64,000 bases of DNA from Hydractinia symbiolongicarpus (GCF_029227915.1 NC_079887.1:4836001-4900000), one strand, 5' to 3'; counted from the first letter of the stretch, positions 24,737-38,177 are shown. Program-made: numbers and translations. Notes: generated from the sequence alone by a model not told the origin.

Positions 24737-26090
24737 AAGAAAGTACCCAGGGAGTGAACTGATTTCCCGAACGATTTTTTAAATTATCTTTTCACCACTA
24801 AAACGCATGAGACTTGTAGTTTTCAAAAATGTTTTTATTTTTGATGAAACGCTGAATAAAAGAAGTTTAATCGCCGGCAAACGAAAACCTGCGATTTCCC
24901 GTAAATCCCGGACTCAGCCCGTATAGTCATAACTACACAAAGAAAGTACACAGGGAGTAAACTCATTTCCCGAACGATTTTTTAAATTATTTTTTCACCA
25001 CTAAAACGCATAAGACTTGTAGTTTTCAAAAGTGTTTTCATTTTCGATGAGACGCTGAATAAAAGAAGTTTAATCGCCGGCAAACGAAAACCCTCGATTT
25101 CCCGTAAATCCCGGGCTTGACCCGTATAGTTGAATGTATATAAAGAAAGTACCCAGGGAGTAAACTGAATTCCCGAACGATTTTTCAAATTATTTCTGCA
25201 CCATTAGAACGAATGAGACTTGTAGTTTTCAAAAATGTTTTCATTTTTAATGAGACGCTTAATGAAAAAGGGTTAATCGCCGGCAAACGAAAATTCGCGA
25301 TTTCCCGTAAATCCCGGGCTTGGCCCGTATAGTCAAAAGTATACAAAGAAAGTACCCTGTGAGTAAACTCATTTTCCGAACGATTTTTTATATTATTATT
25401 TCACCACTAAAGCCCATGAGACTTGTAGTTTTTAAAAATGTTTTCATTTTTGATGAGACGCTGAATAAAAGAAGTTTAATCCCCGGCAAACGAAAACCCG
25501 CCATTTCCCGTAAATCCCGGGCTTGTCCTGTATAGTGGAATGTATACAAAGAAAGTACCCTGTGAGTAAACTCATTTCCAGAACGATTTTTTAAATTATC
25601 TTTTCACCACTAAAACGCATGAGACTTGTAGTTTTCAAAAATGTTTTCATTTTTGATGAGACGCTGAATAAAAGAAGTTTAATCGCCGGCAAACGAAAAC
25701 CTGCGATTTCCCGTAAATCCCGGACTCGGCCCGTATAGTCAAAAGTATACAAAGAAAGTACCCAGGGAGTAAACTCATTTCCCGAACGATTTTTTATATT
25801 ATTATTTCACCACTAAAGCCCACGAGACTTGTAGTTTTTAAAAATGTTTTCATTTTTGATGAAACGGTGAATAAAAGAAGTTTAATCCCCGGCAAACGAA
25901 AACCCGCTATTTCCCGTAAACCCCGGACTCGGTCCGTATAGTCAAAAGTATACAAAGAAAGTACCCAGGGAGTAAACTCATTTCCAGAACGATTTTTTAA
26001 ATTATCTTTTCACCATTAAAACGCATGAGACTTGTAGTTTTCAAAAATGTTTTCATTTTTGATGAGACGCTGAATAAAAGAAGTTTAATC
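24737..26090 (+). repeat. 8-mer HOR copy 2 (diverges before completion)
   Basis: Matches copy 1 closely, including CACCATTAAAACG, AAACGGTG and the GTGGAATG variant. It departs at about 26,090, where copy 1 has CCCCGGCAAACG with CGCTATTTCC and this copy has GCCGGCAAACG with CTGCGATTTCC. Confidence 0.87.
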
Positions 26091-28050
26091 GCCGGCAAAC
26101 GAAAACCTGCGATTTCCCGTAAATCCTGGACTCGGCCCGTATAGTCATAACTACACAAAGAAAGTACACAGGGAGTAAACTCATTTCCCGAACGATTTTT
26201 TAAACTATTTTTTCACCACTAAAACGCATGAGACTTGTAGTTTTCAAAAATGTTTTCATTTTTGATGAGACGCTTAATAAAAGAGGTTTAATCGACGGCA
26301 AACGAAAACCCGCGATTTCCCGTAAATCCTGGGCTTGGCCCGTATAGTCGAATGTATATAAAGAAAGTACCCTGTGAGTAAACTCATTTCCAGAACGATT
26401 TTTTAAATTATTTTCTCACCACTAAAACGCATAAGACTTGTAGTTTTCAAAAATGTTTTCATTTTTGATGAGACGCTGAATAAAAGAAGTTTAATCGCCG
26501 GCAAACGAAAACCCGCGATTTCCCGTAAATCCCGGGCTTGGCCCGTATAGTCAAAAGTATACAAAGAAAGTACCCAGGGAGTAAACTCATTTCCCGAACG
26601 ATTTTTTAAATTATTTTTTCACCACTAAAACGCATGAGACTTGTAGTTTTCAAAAGTGTTTTCATTTTCGATGAGACGCTGAATAAAAGAAGTTTAATTG
26701 CCGGCAAACAAAAACCCTAGATTTCCCGTAAATCCCGGACTCGGCCCGTATAGTCAAAAGTATACAAAGAAAGTACCCAGGAAGTAAACTCATTTCCCGA
26801 ACGATTTTTTAAATTATTATTTCACCACTAAAGCCCATGAGACTTGTAGTTTTTAAAAATGTTTTCATTTTTGATGAGACGCTGAATAAAAGAAGTTTAA
26901 TCGCCGGCAAACGAAAACCCGCGACTTCCCGTAAATCCAGGACTCGGCCCGTATAGTCAAAAGTATACAAGGAAAGTACCCAGGGAGTAAACTCATTTCC
27001 CAAACGATTTTTTAAATTATTATTTCACTACTAAAGCCCATGAGACTTGTAGTTTTTAAAACTGTTTTCATTTTTGATGAGACGCTGAATAAAATCAGTT
27101 TAATCGCCGGCAAACGAAAACCCGCCATTTCCCGTAAACCCAGGACTCGGCCCGTATAGTCAAAAGTATACAAGGAAAGTACCCTGTGAATAAACTCATT
27201 TCCAAAACGATTTTTTAAAGTATCTTTTCACCACTAAAACGCATGAGACTTGTAGTTTTCAAAAATGTTTTCATTTTTGATGAGACGCTGAATAAAAGAA
27301 GTTTAATCGCCGGCAAACGAAAACCCGCGACTTCCCGTAAATCCATATAGTCATGAGACTCCGTATAGTCAAAAGTATACAAGGAAAGTACCCAGGGAGT
27401 AAACTCATTTCCCAAACGATTTTTTAAATTATTATTTCACTACTAAAGCCCATGAGACTTGTAGTTTTTAAAACTGTTTTCATTTTTGATGAGACGCTGA
27501 ATAAAATCAGTTTAATCGCCGGCAAACGAAAACCCGCCATTTCCCGTAAACCCAGGACTCGGCCCGTATAGTCAAAAGTATACAAGGAAAGTACCCTGTG
27601 AATAAACTCATTTCCAAAACGATTTTTTAAAGTATCTTTTCACCACTAAAACGCATGAGACTTGTAGTTTTCAAAAATGTTTTCATTTTTGATGAGACGC
27701 TGAATAAAAGAAGTTTAATCGCCGGCAAACGAAAACCCGCAATTTCCCGTAAATCCCGGACTCGGCCCGTATAGTCAAAAGTATACAAAGAAAGTACCCA
27801 GGGAGTAAACTCATTTCCCGAACGATTTTTTAAATTATTTTTTCACCACTAAAACGCATGAGACTTGCAGTTTTCAAAAATGTTTTCATTTTTGATGAGA
27901 CGCTGAATAAAAGAAGTTTAATCGCCGGCAAACGAAAACCTGCGATTTCCCGTAAATCCCGGACTCGGCCCGTATAGTCATAACTACACAAAGAAAGTAC
28001 ACAGGGAGTAAACTCATTTCCCGAACGATTTTTTAAATTATTTTTTCACC
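26091..28050 (+). repeat. Domain II, 7-mer-related block with a 412-bp duplication
   Basis: The unit at 26,624 (CAAAAGTG, TTTTCGATGAG, CCCTAGATTTCC) returns at 28,051, 1427 bp later. That is seven monomers plus 6 bp. Within it, 27,030-27,441 and the following segment from 27,442 share TACTAAAGCCC, AAACTGTTTTC, AAAATCAGTTT and CCTGTGAATAAAC. The extra 6 bp lie in the 27,233 unit. Confidence 0.85.
27233..27441 (+). repeat. 209-bp monomer with 6-bp net insertion
   Basis: At 27,342-27,360 the usual CCCGGACTCGGCCCG stretch is replaced by ATATAGTCATGAGACTCCG. The new bases echo two other parts of the monomer (TATAGTC and ATGAGACT), which suggests template switching during repair. It is the only unit of this kind seen in the window. 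Confidence 0.85.
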
Positions 28051-29064
28051 ACTAAAACGCATAAGACTTGTAGTTTTCAAAAGTGTTTTCATTTTCGATG
28101 AGACGCTGAATAAAAGAAGTTTAATTGCCGGCAAACGAAAACCCTAGATTTCCCGTAAATCCCGGACTCGGCCCGTATAGTCAAAAGTATACAAAGAAAG
28201 TACCCAGGAAGTAAACTCATTTCCCGAACGATTTTTTAAATTATTATTTCACTACTAAAGCCCATGAGACTTGTAGTTTTTAAAAATGTTTTCATTTTTG
28301 ATGAGACGCTGAATAAAAGGAGTTTAATCGCCGGCAAACGAAAACCCGCCATTTCCCGTAAACCCAGGACTCGGCCCGTATAGTCAAAAGTATACAAGGA
28401 AAGTACCCTGTGAGTAAACTCATTTTCAAAACGATTTTTTAAAGTATCTTTTCACCACTAAAACGCATGAGACTTGTAGTTTTCAAAAATGTTTTCATTT
28501 TTGATGAGACGCTGAATAAAAGAAGTTTAATCGCCGGCAAACGAAAACCCGCCATTTCCCGTAAATCCCGGACTCGGCCCGTATAGTCAAAAGTATACAA
28601 AGAAAGTACCCAGGGAGTAAACTTATTTCCCGAACGATTTTTTAAATTATTTTTTCAGCACTAAAACGCATGAGACTTGTAGTTTTCAAAAATGTTTTCA
28701 TTTTTGATGAGACGCTTAATAAAAGAGGTTTAATCGCCGGCAAACGAAAACCCGCGATTTCCCGTAAATCCCGGGCTTGGCCCGTATAGTCGAATGTATA
28801 CAAAGAAAGTACCCTGTGAGTAAACTCATTTCAAGAACGATTTTTGAGATTATTTTTCCACCACTAAAACGCACAAGACTTGTAGTTTTCAAAAATGTTT
28901 TCATTTTTGATGAGACACTGAATAAAAGAAGTTTAATCGCCGGCAAACAAAAACCCGCGATTTCCCGTAAATCCCGGGCTAGGCCCGTATAGTCAAAAGT
29001 ATACAAAGAAAGTACCCAGGGAGTAAACTCATTTCCCGAACGATTTTTAAATTATTTTTTCACC
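28051..29064 (+). repeat. 5-mer HOR copy 1 (1014 bp)
   Basis: Five units marked by CCCTAGATTTCC, ACTACTAAAGCCC, CCCAGGACTCGG, TCAGCACTAAAACG and GCACAAGAC with GAGACACTG. One T is missing at GAACGATTTTTAAATT, which gives 1014 instead of 1015 bp. The same deletion is in the next copy, so it predates the duplication. Confidence 0.88.
28781..28794 (-). other. CENP-B-box-like sequence, one base short (representative)
   Basis: CCCGTATAGTCGAA matches the reverse of the essential CENP-B box core (CCCG-N2-T-N4-CGAA) except that the second spacer has three bases, not four. It recurs in the many monomers reading TAGTCGAATG. Binding by a CENP-B-type protein is doubtful with the altered spacing. Confidence 0.2.
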
Positions 29065-30078
29065 ACTAAAACGCATGAGACTTGTAGTTTTCAAAAGTGT
29101 TTTCATTTTCGATGAGACGCTGAATAAAAGAAGTTTAATTGCCGGCAAACGAAAACCCTAGATTTCCCGTAAATCCCGGACTCGGCCCGTATAGTCAAAA
29201 GTATACAAAGAAAGTACCCAGGAAGTAAACTCATTTCCCGAACGATTTTTTAAATTATTATTTCACTACTAAAGCCCATGAGACTTGTAGTTTTTAAAAA
29301 TGTTTTCATTTTTGATGAGACGCTGAATAAAAGGAGTTTAATCGCCGGCAAACGAAAACCCGCCATTTCCCGTAAACCCAGGACTCGGCCCGTATAGTCA
29401 AAAGTATACAAGGAAAGTACCCTGTGAGTAAACTCATTTCCAAAACGATTTTTTAAAGTATCTTTTCACCACTAAAACGCATGAGACTTGTAGTTTTCAA
29501 AAATGTTTTCATTTTTGATGAGACGCTGAATAAAAGAAGTTTAATCGCCGGCAAACGAAAACCCGCCATTTCCCGTAAATCCCGGACTCGGCCCGTATAG
29601 TCAAAAGTATACAAAGAAAGTACCCAGGGAGTAAACTTATTTCCCGAACGATTTTTTAAATTATTTTTTCAGCACTAAAACGCATGAGACTTGTAGTTTT
29701 CAAAAATGTTTTCATTTTTGATGAGACGCTTAATAAAAGAGGTTTAATCGCCGGCAAACGAAAACCCGCGATTTCCCGTAAATCCCGGGCTTGGCCCGTA
29801 TAGTCGAATGTATACAAAGAAAGTACCCTGTGAGTAAACTCATTTCCAGAACGATTTTTGAGATTATTTTTTCACCACTAAAACGCACAAGACTTGTAGT
29901 TTTCAAAAATGTTTTCATTTTTGATGAGACACTGAATAAAAGAAGTTTAATCGCCGGCAAATAAAAACCCGCGATTTCCCGTAAATCCCGGGCTAGGCCC
30001 GTATAGTCAAAAGTATACAAAGAAAGTACCCAGGAAGTAAACTCATTTCCCGAACGATTTTTAAATTATTTTTTCACC
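29065..30078 (+). repeat. 5-mer HOR copy 2 (1014 bp)
   Basis: Same five-unit order and the same single-T deletion as the previous copy, with few differences (for example GGCAAATAAAAAC). Confidence 0.88.
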
Positions 30079-31093
30079 ACTAAAACGCATGAGACTTGTA
30101 GTTTTCAAAATTGTTTTCATTTTTGATAAGACGCTGAATAAAAGAAGTTTAATCGCCGGCAAACAAAAACCCGCGACTTCCCGTAAATCCCGGGTTTGGC
30201 TCGTATAGTTGAATGTATATAAAGAAATTACCCAGGGAGTCAACTGATTTCCCGAACGATTTTTCAAATTATTACTGCACCACTAGAACGAATGAGACTT
30301 CTAGTTTTCAAAAATGTTTTCATTTTTAATGAGACGCTTAATGAAAGAGGGTTAATCGCCGGCAAACGAAAACTCGCGATTTCCCGTAAATCCCGGGCTT
30401 GTCCCGTATAGTCGAATGTATACAAAGAAAGTACCCTGTGAGTAAACTCATTTCCAGAACGATTTTTTAAATTATTATTTCACCACTAAAGCCCATGAGA
30501 CTTGTAGTTTTTAAAAATGTTTTCATTTTTGATGAGACGCTGAATAAAAGGAGTTTAATCGCCGGCAAACGAAAACCCGCCATTTCCCGTAAACCCAGGA
30601 CTCGGCCCGTATAGTCAAAAGTATACAAAAAAAGTACCCAGGGAGTAAACTCATTTCCCGAACGATTTTTTAAATTATTTTTTCACCACTAGAACGAATG
30701 AGACTTGTAGTTTTCAAAAATGTTTTCATTTTTAATGAGACGCTTAATGAAAGAGGGTTAATCGCCGGCAAACGAAAACTCGCGATTTCCCGTAAATCCC
30801 GGGTTTGTCCCGTATAGTCGAATGTATACAAAGAAAGTACCCAGGGAGTAAACTCATTTCCAGAACGATTTTTTAAATTATCTTTTCACCACTAAAACGC
30901 ATGAGACTTGTAGTTTTCAAAAATGTTTTCATTTTTGATGAGACGCTGAATAAAAGAAGTTTAATCGCCGGCAAACGAAAACCTGCGATTTCCCGTAAAT
31001 CCCGGACTCGGCCCGTATAGTCAAAAGTATACAAAGAAAGTACCCAGGGAGTAAACTCATTTCCCGAACGATTTTTTAAATCATTTTTTCACC
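30079..31093 (+). repeat. Second 5-mer HOR, copy 1 (1015 bp)
   Basis: Markers are CAAAATTGTTTTC with GATAAGACG, GGCTCGTATAGTTG, AAATTACCCAGGGAGTCAAC, and two units with TTTTTAATGAGACGC. This order differs from the 5-mer to the left. Confidence 0.9.
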
Positions 31094-32108
31094 ACTAAAA
31101 CGCATGAGACTTGTAGTTTTCAAAATTGTTTTCATTTTTGATAAGACGCTGAATAAAAGAAGTTTAATCGCCGGCAAACAAAAACCCGCGACTTCCCGTA
31201 AATCCCGGGTTTGGCTCGTATAGTTGAATGTATATAAAGAAATTACCCAGGGAGTCAACTGATTTCCCGAACGATTTTTCAAATTATTACTGCACCACTA
31301 GAACGAATGAGACTTCTAGTTTTCAAAAATGTTTTCATTTTTAATGAGACGCTTAATGAAAGAGGGTTAATCGCCGGCAAACGAAAACTCGCGATTTCCC
31401 GTAAATCCCGGGCTTGTCCCGTATAGTCGAATGTATACAAAGAAAGTACCCTGTGAGTAAACTCATTTCCAGAACGATTTTTTAAATTATTATTTCACCA
31501 CTAAAGCCCATGAGACTTGTAGTTTTTAAAAATGTTTTCATTTTTGATGAGACGCTGAATAAAAGGAGTTTAATCGCCGGCAAACGAAAACCCGCCATTT
31601 CCCGTAAACCCAGGACTCGGCCCGTATAGTCAAAAGTATACAAAAAAAGTACCCAGGGAGTAAACTCATTTCCCGAACGATTTTTTAAATTATTTTTTCA
31701 CCACTAGAACGAATGAGACTTGTAGTTTTCAAAAATGTTTTCATTTTTAATGAGACGCTTAATGAAAGAGGGTTAATCGCCGGCAAACGAAAACTCGCGA
31801 TTTCCCGTAAATCCCGGGTTTGTCCCGTATAGTCGAATGTATACAAAGAAAGTACCCAGGGAGTAAACTCATTTCCAGAACGATTTTTTAAATTATCTTT
31901 TCACCACTAAAACGCATGAGACTTGTAGTTTTCAAAAATGTTTTCATTTTTGATGAGACGCTGAATAAAAGAAGTTTAATCGCCGGCAAACGAAAACCTG
32001 CGATTTCCCGTAAATCCCGGACTCGGCCCGTATAGTCAAAAGTATACAAAGAAAGTACCCAGGGAGTAAACTCATTTCCCGAACGATTTTTTAAATCATT
32101 TTTTCACC
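31094..32108 (+). repeat. Second 5-mer HOR, copy 2 (1015 bp)
   Basis: Nearly identical to copy 1, including GGAGTCAACTG and the AAATTACCC variant. The junction differs by AAATCATTTTTTC in place of AAATTATTTTTTC. Confidence 0.9.
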
Positions 32109-34949
32109 ACTAAAACGCATGAGACTTGTAGTTTTCAAAAATGTTTTCATTTTTGATGAGACGCTTAATAAAAGAGGTTTAATCGCCGGCAAACGAAAAC
32201 CCGCGATTTCCCGTAAATCCCGGGCTTGGCCCGTATAGTCAAATGTATACAAAGAAAGTACCCTGTGAGTAAACTCATTTCCAGAACGATTTTTTAGATT
32301 ATTTTTCCACCACTAAAACGCACAAGACTTGTAGTTTTCAAAAATGTTTTCATTTTTGATGAGACGCTGAATAAAAGAAGTTTAATCGCCGGCAAACAAA
32401 AACCCGCGATTTCCCGTAAATTCCGGGCTAGGCCCGTATAGTCAAAAGTATACAAAGAAAGTACCCAGGGAGTAAACTCATTTCCCGAACGATTTTTAAA
32501 TTATTTTTTCACCACTAAAACGCATGAGACTTGTAGTTTTCAAAATTGTTTTCATTTTTGATGAGACGCTGAATAAAAGAAGTTTAATCGCCGGCAAACG
32601 AAAACCCGCGACTTCCCGTAAATCCCGGGTTTGGTTCGTATAGTTGAATGTATGTAAAGAAATTACCCAGGGAGTAAACTGATTTTCCGAACGATTTTTC
32701 AAATTATTTCTGCACCACTAGAACGAATGAGACATGTAGTTTTCAAAAATGTTTTCATTTTTAATGAGACGCTTAATGAAAGAGGGTTAATCGCCGACAA
32801 ACGAAAACTCGCGATTTCCCGTAAATCCCGGGCTTGTCCCGTATAGTCGAATGTATACAAAGAAAGTACCCTGTGTGTAAACTCATTTCCAGAACGATTT
32901 TTTCAATTATTATTTCACCACTAAAGCCCATGAGACTTGTAGTTTTTAAAAATGTTTTCATTTTTGATGAGACGCTGAATAAAAGGAGTTTAATCGCCGG
33001 CAAACGAAAACCCGCCATTTCCCGTAAACCCAGGACTCGGCCCGTATAGTCAAAAGTATACAAAGAAAGTACCCAGGGAGTAAACTCATTTCCCGAACGA
33101 TTTTTTAAATTACTTTTTCACCACTAAAACACATGAGACTTGTAGTTTTCAAAAATGTTTTCATTTCTGATGAGACGCTTAATAAAAGAGGTTTAATCGC
33201 CGGCAAACGAAAACCCGCGATTTCCCGTAAATCCCGGGCTTGGCCCGTATAATCGAATGTATACAAAGAAAGTACCCTGTGAGTAAACTCATTTCCAGAA
33301 CGATTTTTTAAATTATTTTTTCACCACTAAAACGCATAAGACTTGTAGTTTTCAAAAATTTTTCATTTTTGATGAGACGCTGAATAAAAGAAGTTTAATC
33401 GCCGGCAAACGAAAACCCGCGATTTCCCGTAAATCCCGGGCTTGTCCCGTATAGTCAAAAGTATACAAAGAAAGTACCCAGGGAGTAAACTCATTTCCCG
33501 AACGATTTTTTAAATTATTTTTTCACCACTAAAACGCATGAGACTTGTAGTTTTCAAAAGAGTTTTCATTTTTGATGAGACGCTGAATAAAAGAAGTTTA
33601 ATCGCCGGCAAACGAAAACTCGCGACTTCCCGTAAATCCCGGGCTTGGCCCGTATAGTTGAATGTATATAAAGAAAGTACCCAGGGAGTAAACTGATTTC
33701 CCGAACGATTTTTCAAATTATTTCTGCACGACTAGAACGAATGAGACTTGTAGTTTTTAAAAATGTTTTCATTTTTAATGAGACGCTTAATGAAAGAGGG
33801 TTAATCGCCGACAAACGAAAACTCGCGATTTCCCGTAAATCCCGGGTTTGTCCCGTATAGTCGAATGTATACAAAGAAAGTACCCTGTGAGTAAACTCAT
33901 TTCCAGAACGATTTTTTAAATTATTATTTCACCACTAAAGCCCATGAGACTTGTAGTTTTTAAAAATGTTTTCATTTTTGATGAGACGCTGAATAAAAGG
34001 AGTTTAATCGCCGGCAAACGAAAACTCGCGATTTCCCGAAAATCCAGGGCTTGTCCCGTAAAGTCGAATGTATACAAAGAAAGTACCCTGAGAGTAAACT
34101 CATTTCCAGAACGATTTTTTAAATTATCTTTTCACCACCAAAACGCATGAGACTTGTAGTTTTCAAAAATGTTTTCATTTTTGATGAGACGCTGAATAAA
34201 AGAAGTTTAATCGCCGGCAAACGAAAACCCGCCATTTTCCCGTAAACCCCGGACTCGGTCCGTATAGTCAAAAGTATACAAAGAACGTACCCAGGGAGTA
34301 AACTCATTTCGAGAACGATTTTTTAAATTATCTTTTCACCACTAAAACGCATGAGACTTGTAGTTTTCAAAAATGTTTTCATTTTTGATGAGACGCTGAA
34401 TAAAAGAAGTTTAATCGCCGGCAAACGAAAACCTGCGATTTCCCGTAAATCCCGGGCTCTGCCCGTATAGTCATAACTACACAAAGAAAGTACCCAGGGA
34501 GTAAACTCATTTCCCTAACGATTTTTTAAATTATTTTTTCACCACTAAAACGCATGAGACTTGTAGTTTTCAAAAATGTTTTCATTTTTGATGAGACGCT
34601 GAATAAAAGAAGTTTAATCGCCGGCAAACGAAAACCTGCGATTTCCCGTAAATCCCGGACTCGGCCCGTATAGTCAAAAGTATACAAAAAAAGTACCCAG
34701 GGAGTAAACTCATTTCCCGAACGATTTTTTATATTATTTTTTCACCACTAAATCGCATGGGACTTGTAGTTTTTAAAAATGTTTTCATTTTTGATGGGAC
34801 GCTGAATAAAAGAAGCTTAATCGCCGGCAAACGAAAACCCGCGATTTCCCGTAAATCCCGGACTCGGCCCGTATAGTCAAAAGTATAGAAAGAAAGTACC
34901 CAGGGAGTAAACTCATTTCCCGAACGATTTTTTAAATGATTTTTTCACC
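32109..34949 (+). repeat. Domain II, heterogeneous monomers
   Basis: The first units repeat the 29.7-30.3 kb order (GCACAAGAC, then CAAAATTG). Later units are mixed. The unit with CAAAAATTTTTCATTT near 33,355 has lost part of the conserved hairpin. The unit at about 34,232 has one extra T (CCATTTTCCCG). No higher-order period is clear. Confidence 0.82.
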
Positions 34950-35213
34950 ACTAAAACGCATGAGACTTGTAGTTTTCAAAAATGTTTTCATTTTTGATGA
35001 GACGCTTAATGAAAGAGATTTAATCGCCGGCAGTTTTCAAAAATGTTTTCATTTTTGATGAGACGCTGAATAAAAGAAGTTTAATCGCCGGCAAACGAAA
35101 ACCCGCGATTTCCCGTAAATCCCGGGCTTGGCCCGTATTGTTGAATGTATATAAAGAATGTACCCAGGGAGTAAACTGATTTCCCGAACGTTTTTTCAAA
35201 TTATTTCTGCACC
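34950..35213 (+). repeat. Long 264-bp monomer with 61-bp internal duplication
   Basis: Standard positions 22-82 (from AGTTTTC to GCCGGC) are present twice, at 34,971-35,031 and 35,032-35,092. The first copy is the AATGAAAGAG type and the second the AATAAAAGAAG type, so the unit is a fusion of two monomer subfamilies and not a simple stutter. It carries two hairpin dyads and two GCCGGC sites. First of nine such units, all in domain II. Confidence 0.93.
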
Positions 35214-35416
35214 ACTAGAACGCATGAGACTTGTAGTTTTCAAAAATGTTTTCATTTTTGATAAGACGCTGAATAAAAGAAGTTTTATTGCCGGCAAACG
35301 AAAACCTGCGATTTCCCGTAAATCCCGGACTCGGCCCGTATAGTCAAAAGTATACAAAGAAAGTACCCAGGGAGTAAACTCATTTCCCAAACGATTTTTT
35401 ATATTATTTTTTCACC

Positions 35417-36492
35417 ACTAAAACGCATGAGACTTGTAGTTTTCAAAAATGTTTTCGTTTTTAATGGGACGCTGAATAAAAGAAGTTTAATCGCCGGCAA
35501 ACGAAAACCCGCGATTTCCCGTAAATCCCGGACTCGGCCCGTATAGTCAAAAGTATACAAAGAAAGTACCCAGGGAGTAAACTCATTTCCCGAACGATTT
35601 TTTAAATGATTTTTTCACCACTAAAACGCATGAGACTTGTAGTTTTCAAAAATGTTTTCATTTTTGATGAGACCCTTCATGAAAGAGGTTTAATCGCCGG
35701 CAGTTTTCAAAAATGTTTTCATTTTTGATGAGACGCTGAATAAAAGAAGTTTAATCGCCGGCAAACGAAAACCCGCGATTTCCCGTAAATCCCGGGCTTG
35801 GCCCGTATAGTTGAATGTATATAAAGAAAGTACCCAGGTAGTAAACTGATTTCCCGTACGATTTTTCAAATTACTTCTGCACCACTAGAACGCATGAGAC
35901 TTGTAGTTTTCGAAAATGTTTTCATTTTTGATGAGACGCTGAATAAAAGAAGTTTAATTGCCGGCAAACGAAAACCTGCGATTTCCCGTAAATCCCGGAC
36001 TCGGCCCGTATAGTCAAAAGTATACAAAGAAAGTACCCAGGGAGTAAACTCATTTCCCAAACGATTTTTTATATTATTTTTTCACCACTAAAACGCATGA
36101 GACTTGTAGTTTTCAAAAATGTTTTCATTTTTGATGAAACGCTGAATAAAAGAAGTTTAATTGCCGGCAAACGAAAACCTGCGATTTCCCGTAAATCCCG
36201 GACTCGGCCCGTATAGTCAAAAGTATACAAAGAAAGTACCCAGGGAGTAAACTCATTTCCCAAACGATTTTTTATATTATTTTTTCACCACTAAAACGCA
36301 TGAGACTTGTAGTTTTCAAAAATGTTTTCATTTTTGATGGGACGCTCAATAAAAAAAGTTTAATCGCCGGTAAACGAAAACCCGCGATTTCCCGTAAATC
36401 CCGGACTCGGCCCGTATAGTCAAAAGTATACAAAGAAAGTACCCAGGGAGCAAACTCATTTCCCGAACGATTTTTTAAATTATTTTTTCACC
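35417..36492 (+). repeat. 1076-bp HOR copy 1 (five monomers, one of 264 bp)
   Basis: Markers in order: TTTTCGTTTTTAATGGGACG, the 264-bp unit, TTACTTCTGCACC with TTTTCGAAAATG, the CTCATTTCCCAAACG junction, and GATGGGACGCTCAAT with GGGAGCAAACTC. Four units of 203 bp plus one of 264 bp give 1076. Confidence 0.9.
35620..35883 (+). repeat. Long 264-bp monomer (2 of 9)
   Basis: Same fusion. Private changes are GAGACCCTTCATG in the first half. Confidence 0.92.
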
Positions 36493-37568
36493 ACTAAAAC
36501 GCATGAGACTTGTAGTTTTCAAAAATGTTTTCGTTTTTAATGGGACGCTGAATAAAAGAAGTTTAATCGCCGGCAAACGAAAACCCGCGATTTCCCGTAA
36601 ATCCTGGACTCGGCCCGTATAGTCAAAAGTATACAAAGAAAGTACCCAGGGAGTAAACTCATTTCCCGAACGATTTTTTAAATGATTTTTTCACCACTAA
36701 AACGCATGAGACTTGTAGTTTTCAAAAATGTTTTCATTTTTGATGAGACCCTTAATGAAAGAGGTTTAATCGCCGGCAGTTTTCAAAAATGTTTTCATTT
36801 TTGATGAGACGCTGAATAAAAGAAGTTTAATCGCCGGCAAACGAAAACCCGCGATTTCCCGTAAATCCCGGGCTTGGCCCGTATAGTTGAATGTATATAA
36901 AGAAAGTACCCAGGTAGTAAACTGATTTCCCGAACGATTTTTCAAATTACTTCTGCACCACTAGAACGCATGAGACTTGTAGTTTTCGAAAATGTTTTCA
37001 TTTTTGATGAGACGCTGAATAAAAGAAGTTTAATTGCCGGCAAACGAAAACCTGCGATTTCCCGTAAATCCCGGACTCGGCCCGTATAGTCAAAAGTATA
37101 CAAAGAAAGTACCCAGGGAGTAAACTCATTTCCCAAACGATTTTTTATATTATTTTTTCACCACTAAAACGCATGAGACTTGTAGTTTTCAAAAATGTTT
37201 TCATTTTTGATGAGACGCTGAATAAAAGAGGTTTAATTGCCGGCAAACGAAAACCTGCGATTTCCCGTAAATCCAGGACTCGGCCCGTATAGTCAAAAGT
37301 ATACAAAGAAAGTACCCAGGGAGTAAACTCATTTCCCAAACGATTTTTTATATTATTTTTTCACCACTAAAACGCATGAGACTTGTAGTTTTCAAAAATG
37401 TTTTCATTTTTGATGGGACGCTCAATAAAAGAAGTTTAATCGCCAGTAAACGAAAACCCGCGATTTCCCGTAAATCCCGGACTCGGCCCGTATAGTCAAA
37501 AGTATACAAAGAAAGTACCCAGGGAGCAAACTCATTTCCCGAACGATTTTTTAAATTATTTTTTCACC
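36493..37568 (+). repeat. 1076-bp HOR copy 2
   Basis: All markers of copy 1 recur at an offset of 1076 bp, with minor changes (ATCCTGGACTCGG, CGCCAGTAAACG). Confidence 0.9.
36696..36959 (+). repeat. Long 264-bp monomer (3 of 9)
   Basis: Shares GAGACCCTT with copy 2, which lies 1076 bp upstream in the same HOR. Confidence 0.92.
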
Positions 37569-38177
37569 ACTAAAACGCATGAGACTTGTAGTTTTCAAAA
37601 ATGTTTTCATTTTTGATGAGACGCTTAATGAAAGAGGTTTAATCACCGGCAAACGAAAACCCGCCATTTCCCGTAAACCCCGGACTCGGCCCGTATAGTC
37701 AAAAGTATACAAAGAAAGTACCCAGGGAGTAAACTCATTTCCCGAACGATTTTTTATATTATTATTTCACCACTAAAACCCATGAGACTTGTAGTTTTTA
37801 AAAATGTTTTCATTTTTGATGAAACGCTGGATAAAAGAAGTTTAATCGCCGGCAAACGAAAACCCGCCATTTCCCGTAAACCCCGGACTCGGTCTGTATA
37901 GTCAAAAGTATACAAAGAAAGTATCCAGGGAGTAAACTCATTTCCAGAACGATTTTTTAAATTATCTTTTCACCACTAAAACGCATGAGACTTGTAGTTT
38001 TCAAAAATGTTTTCATTTTTGATGAGACGCTGAATAAAAGAAGTTTAATCGCCGGCAAACGAAAACCTGCGATTTCCCGTAAATCCCGGACTCGGCCCGT
38101 ATAGTCATAACTACACAAAGAAAGTACCCAGGGAGTAAACTCATTTCCCGAACGATTTTTTAAATTATTTTTTCACC

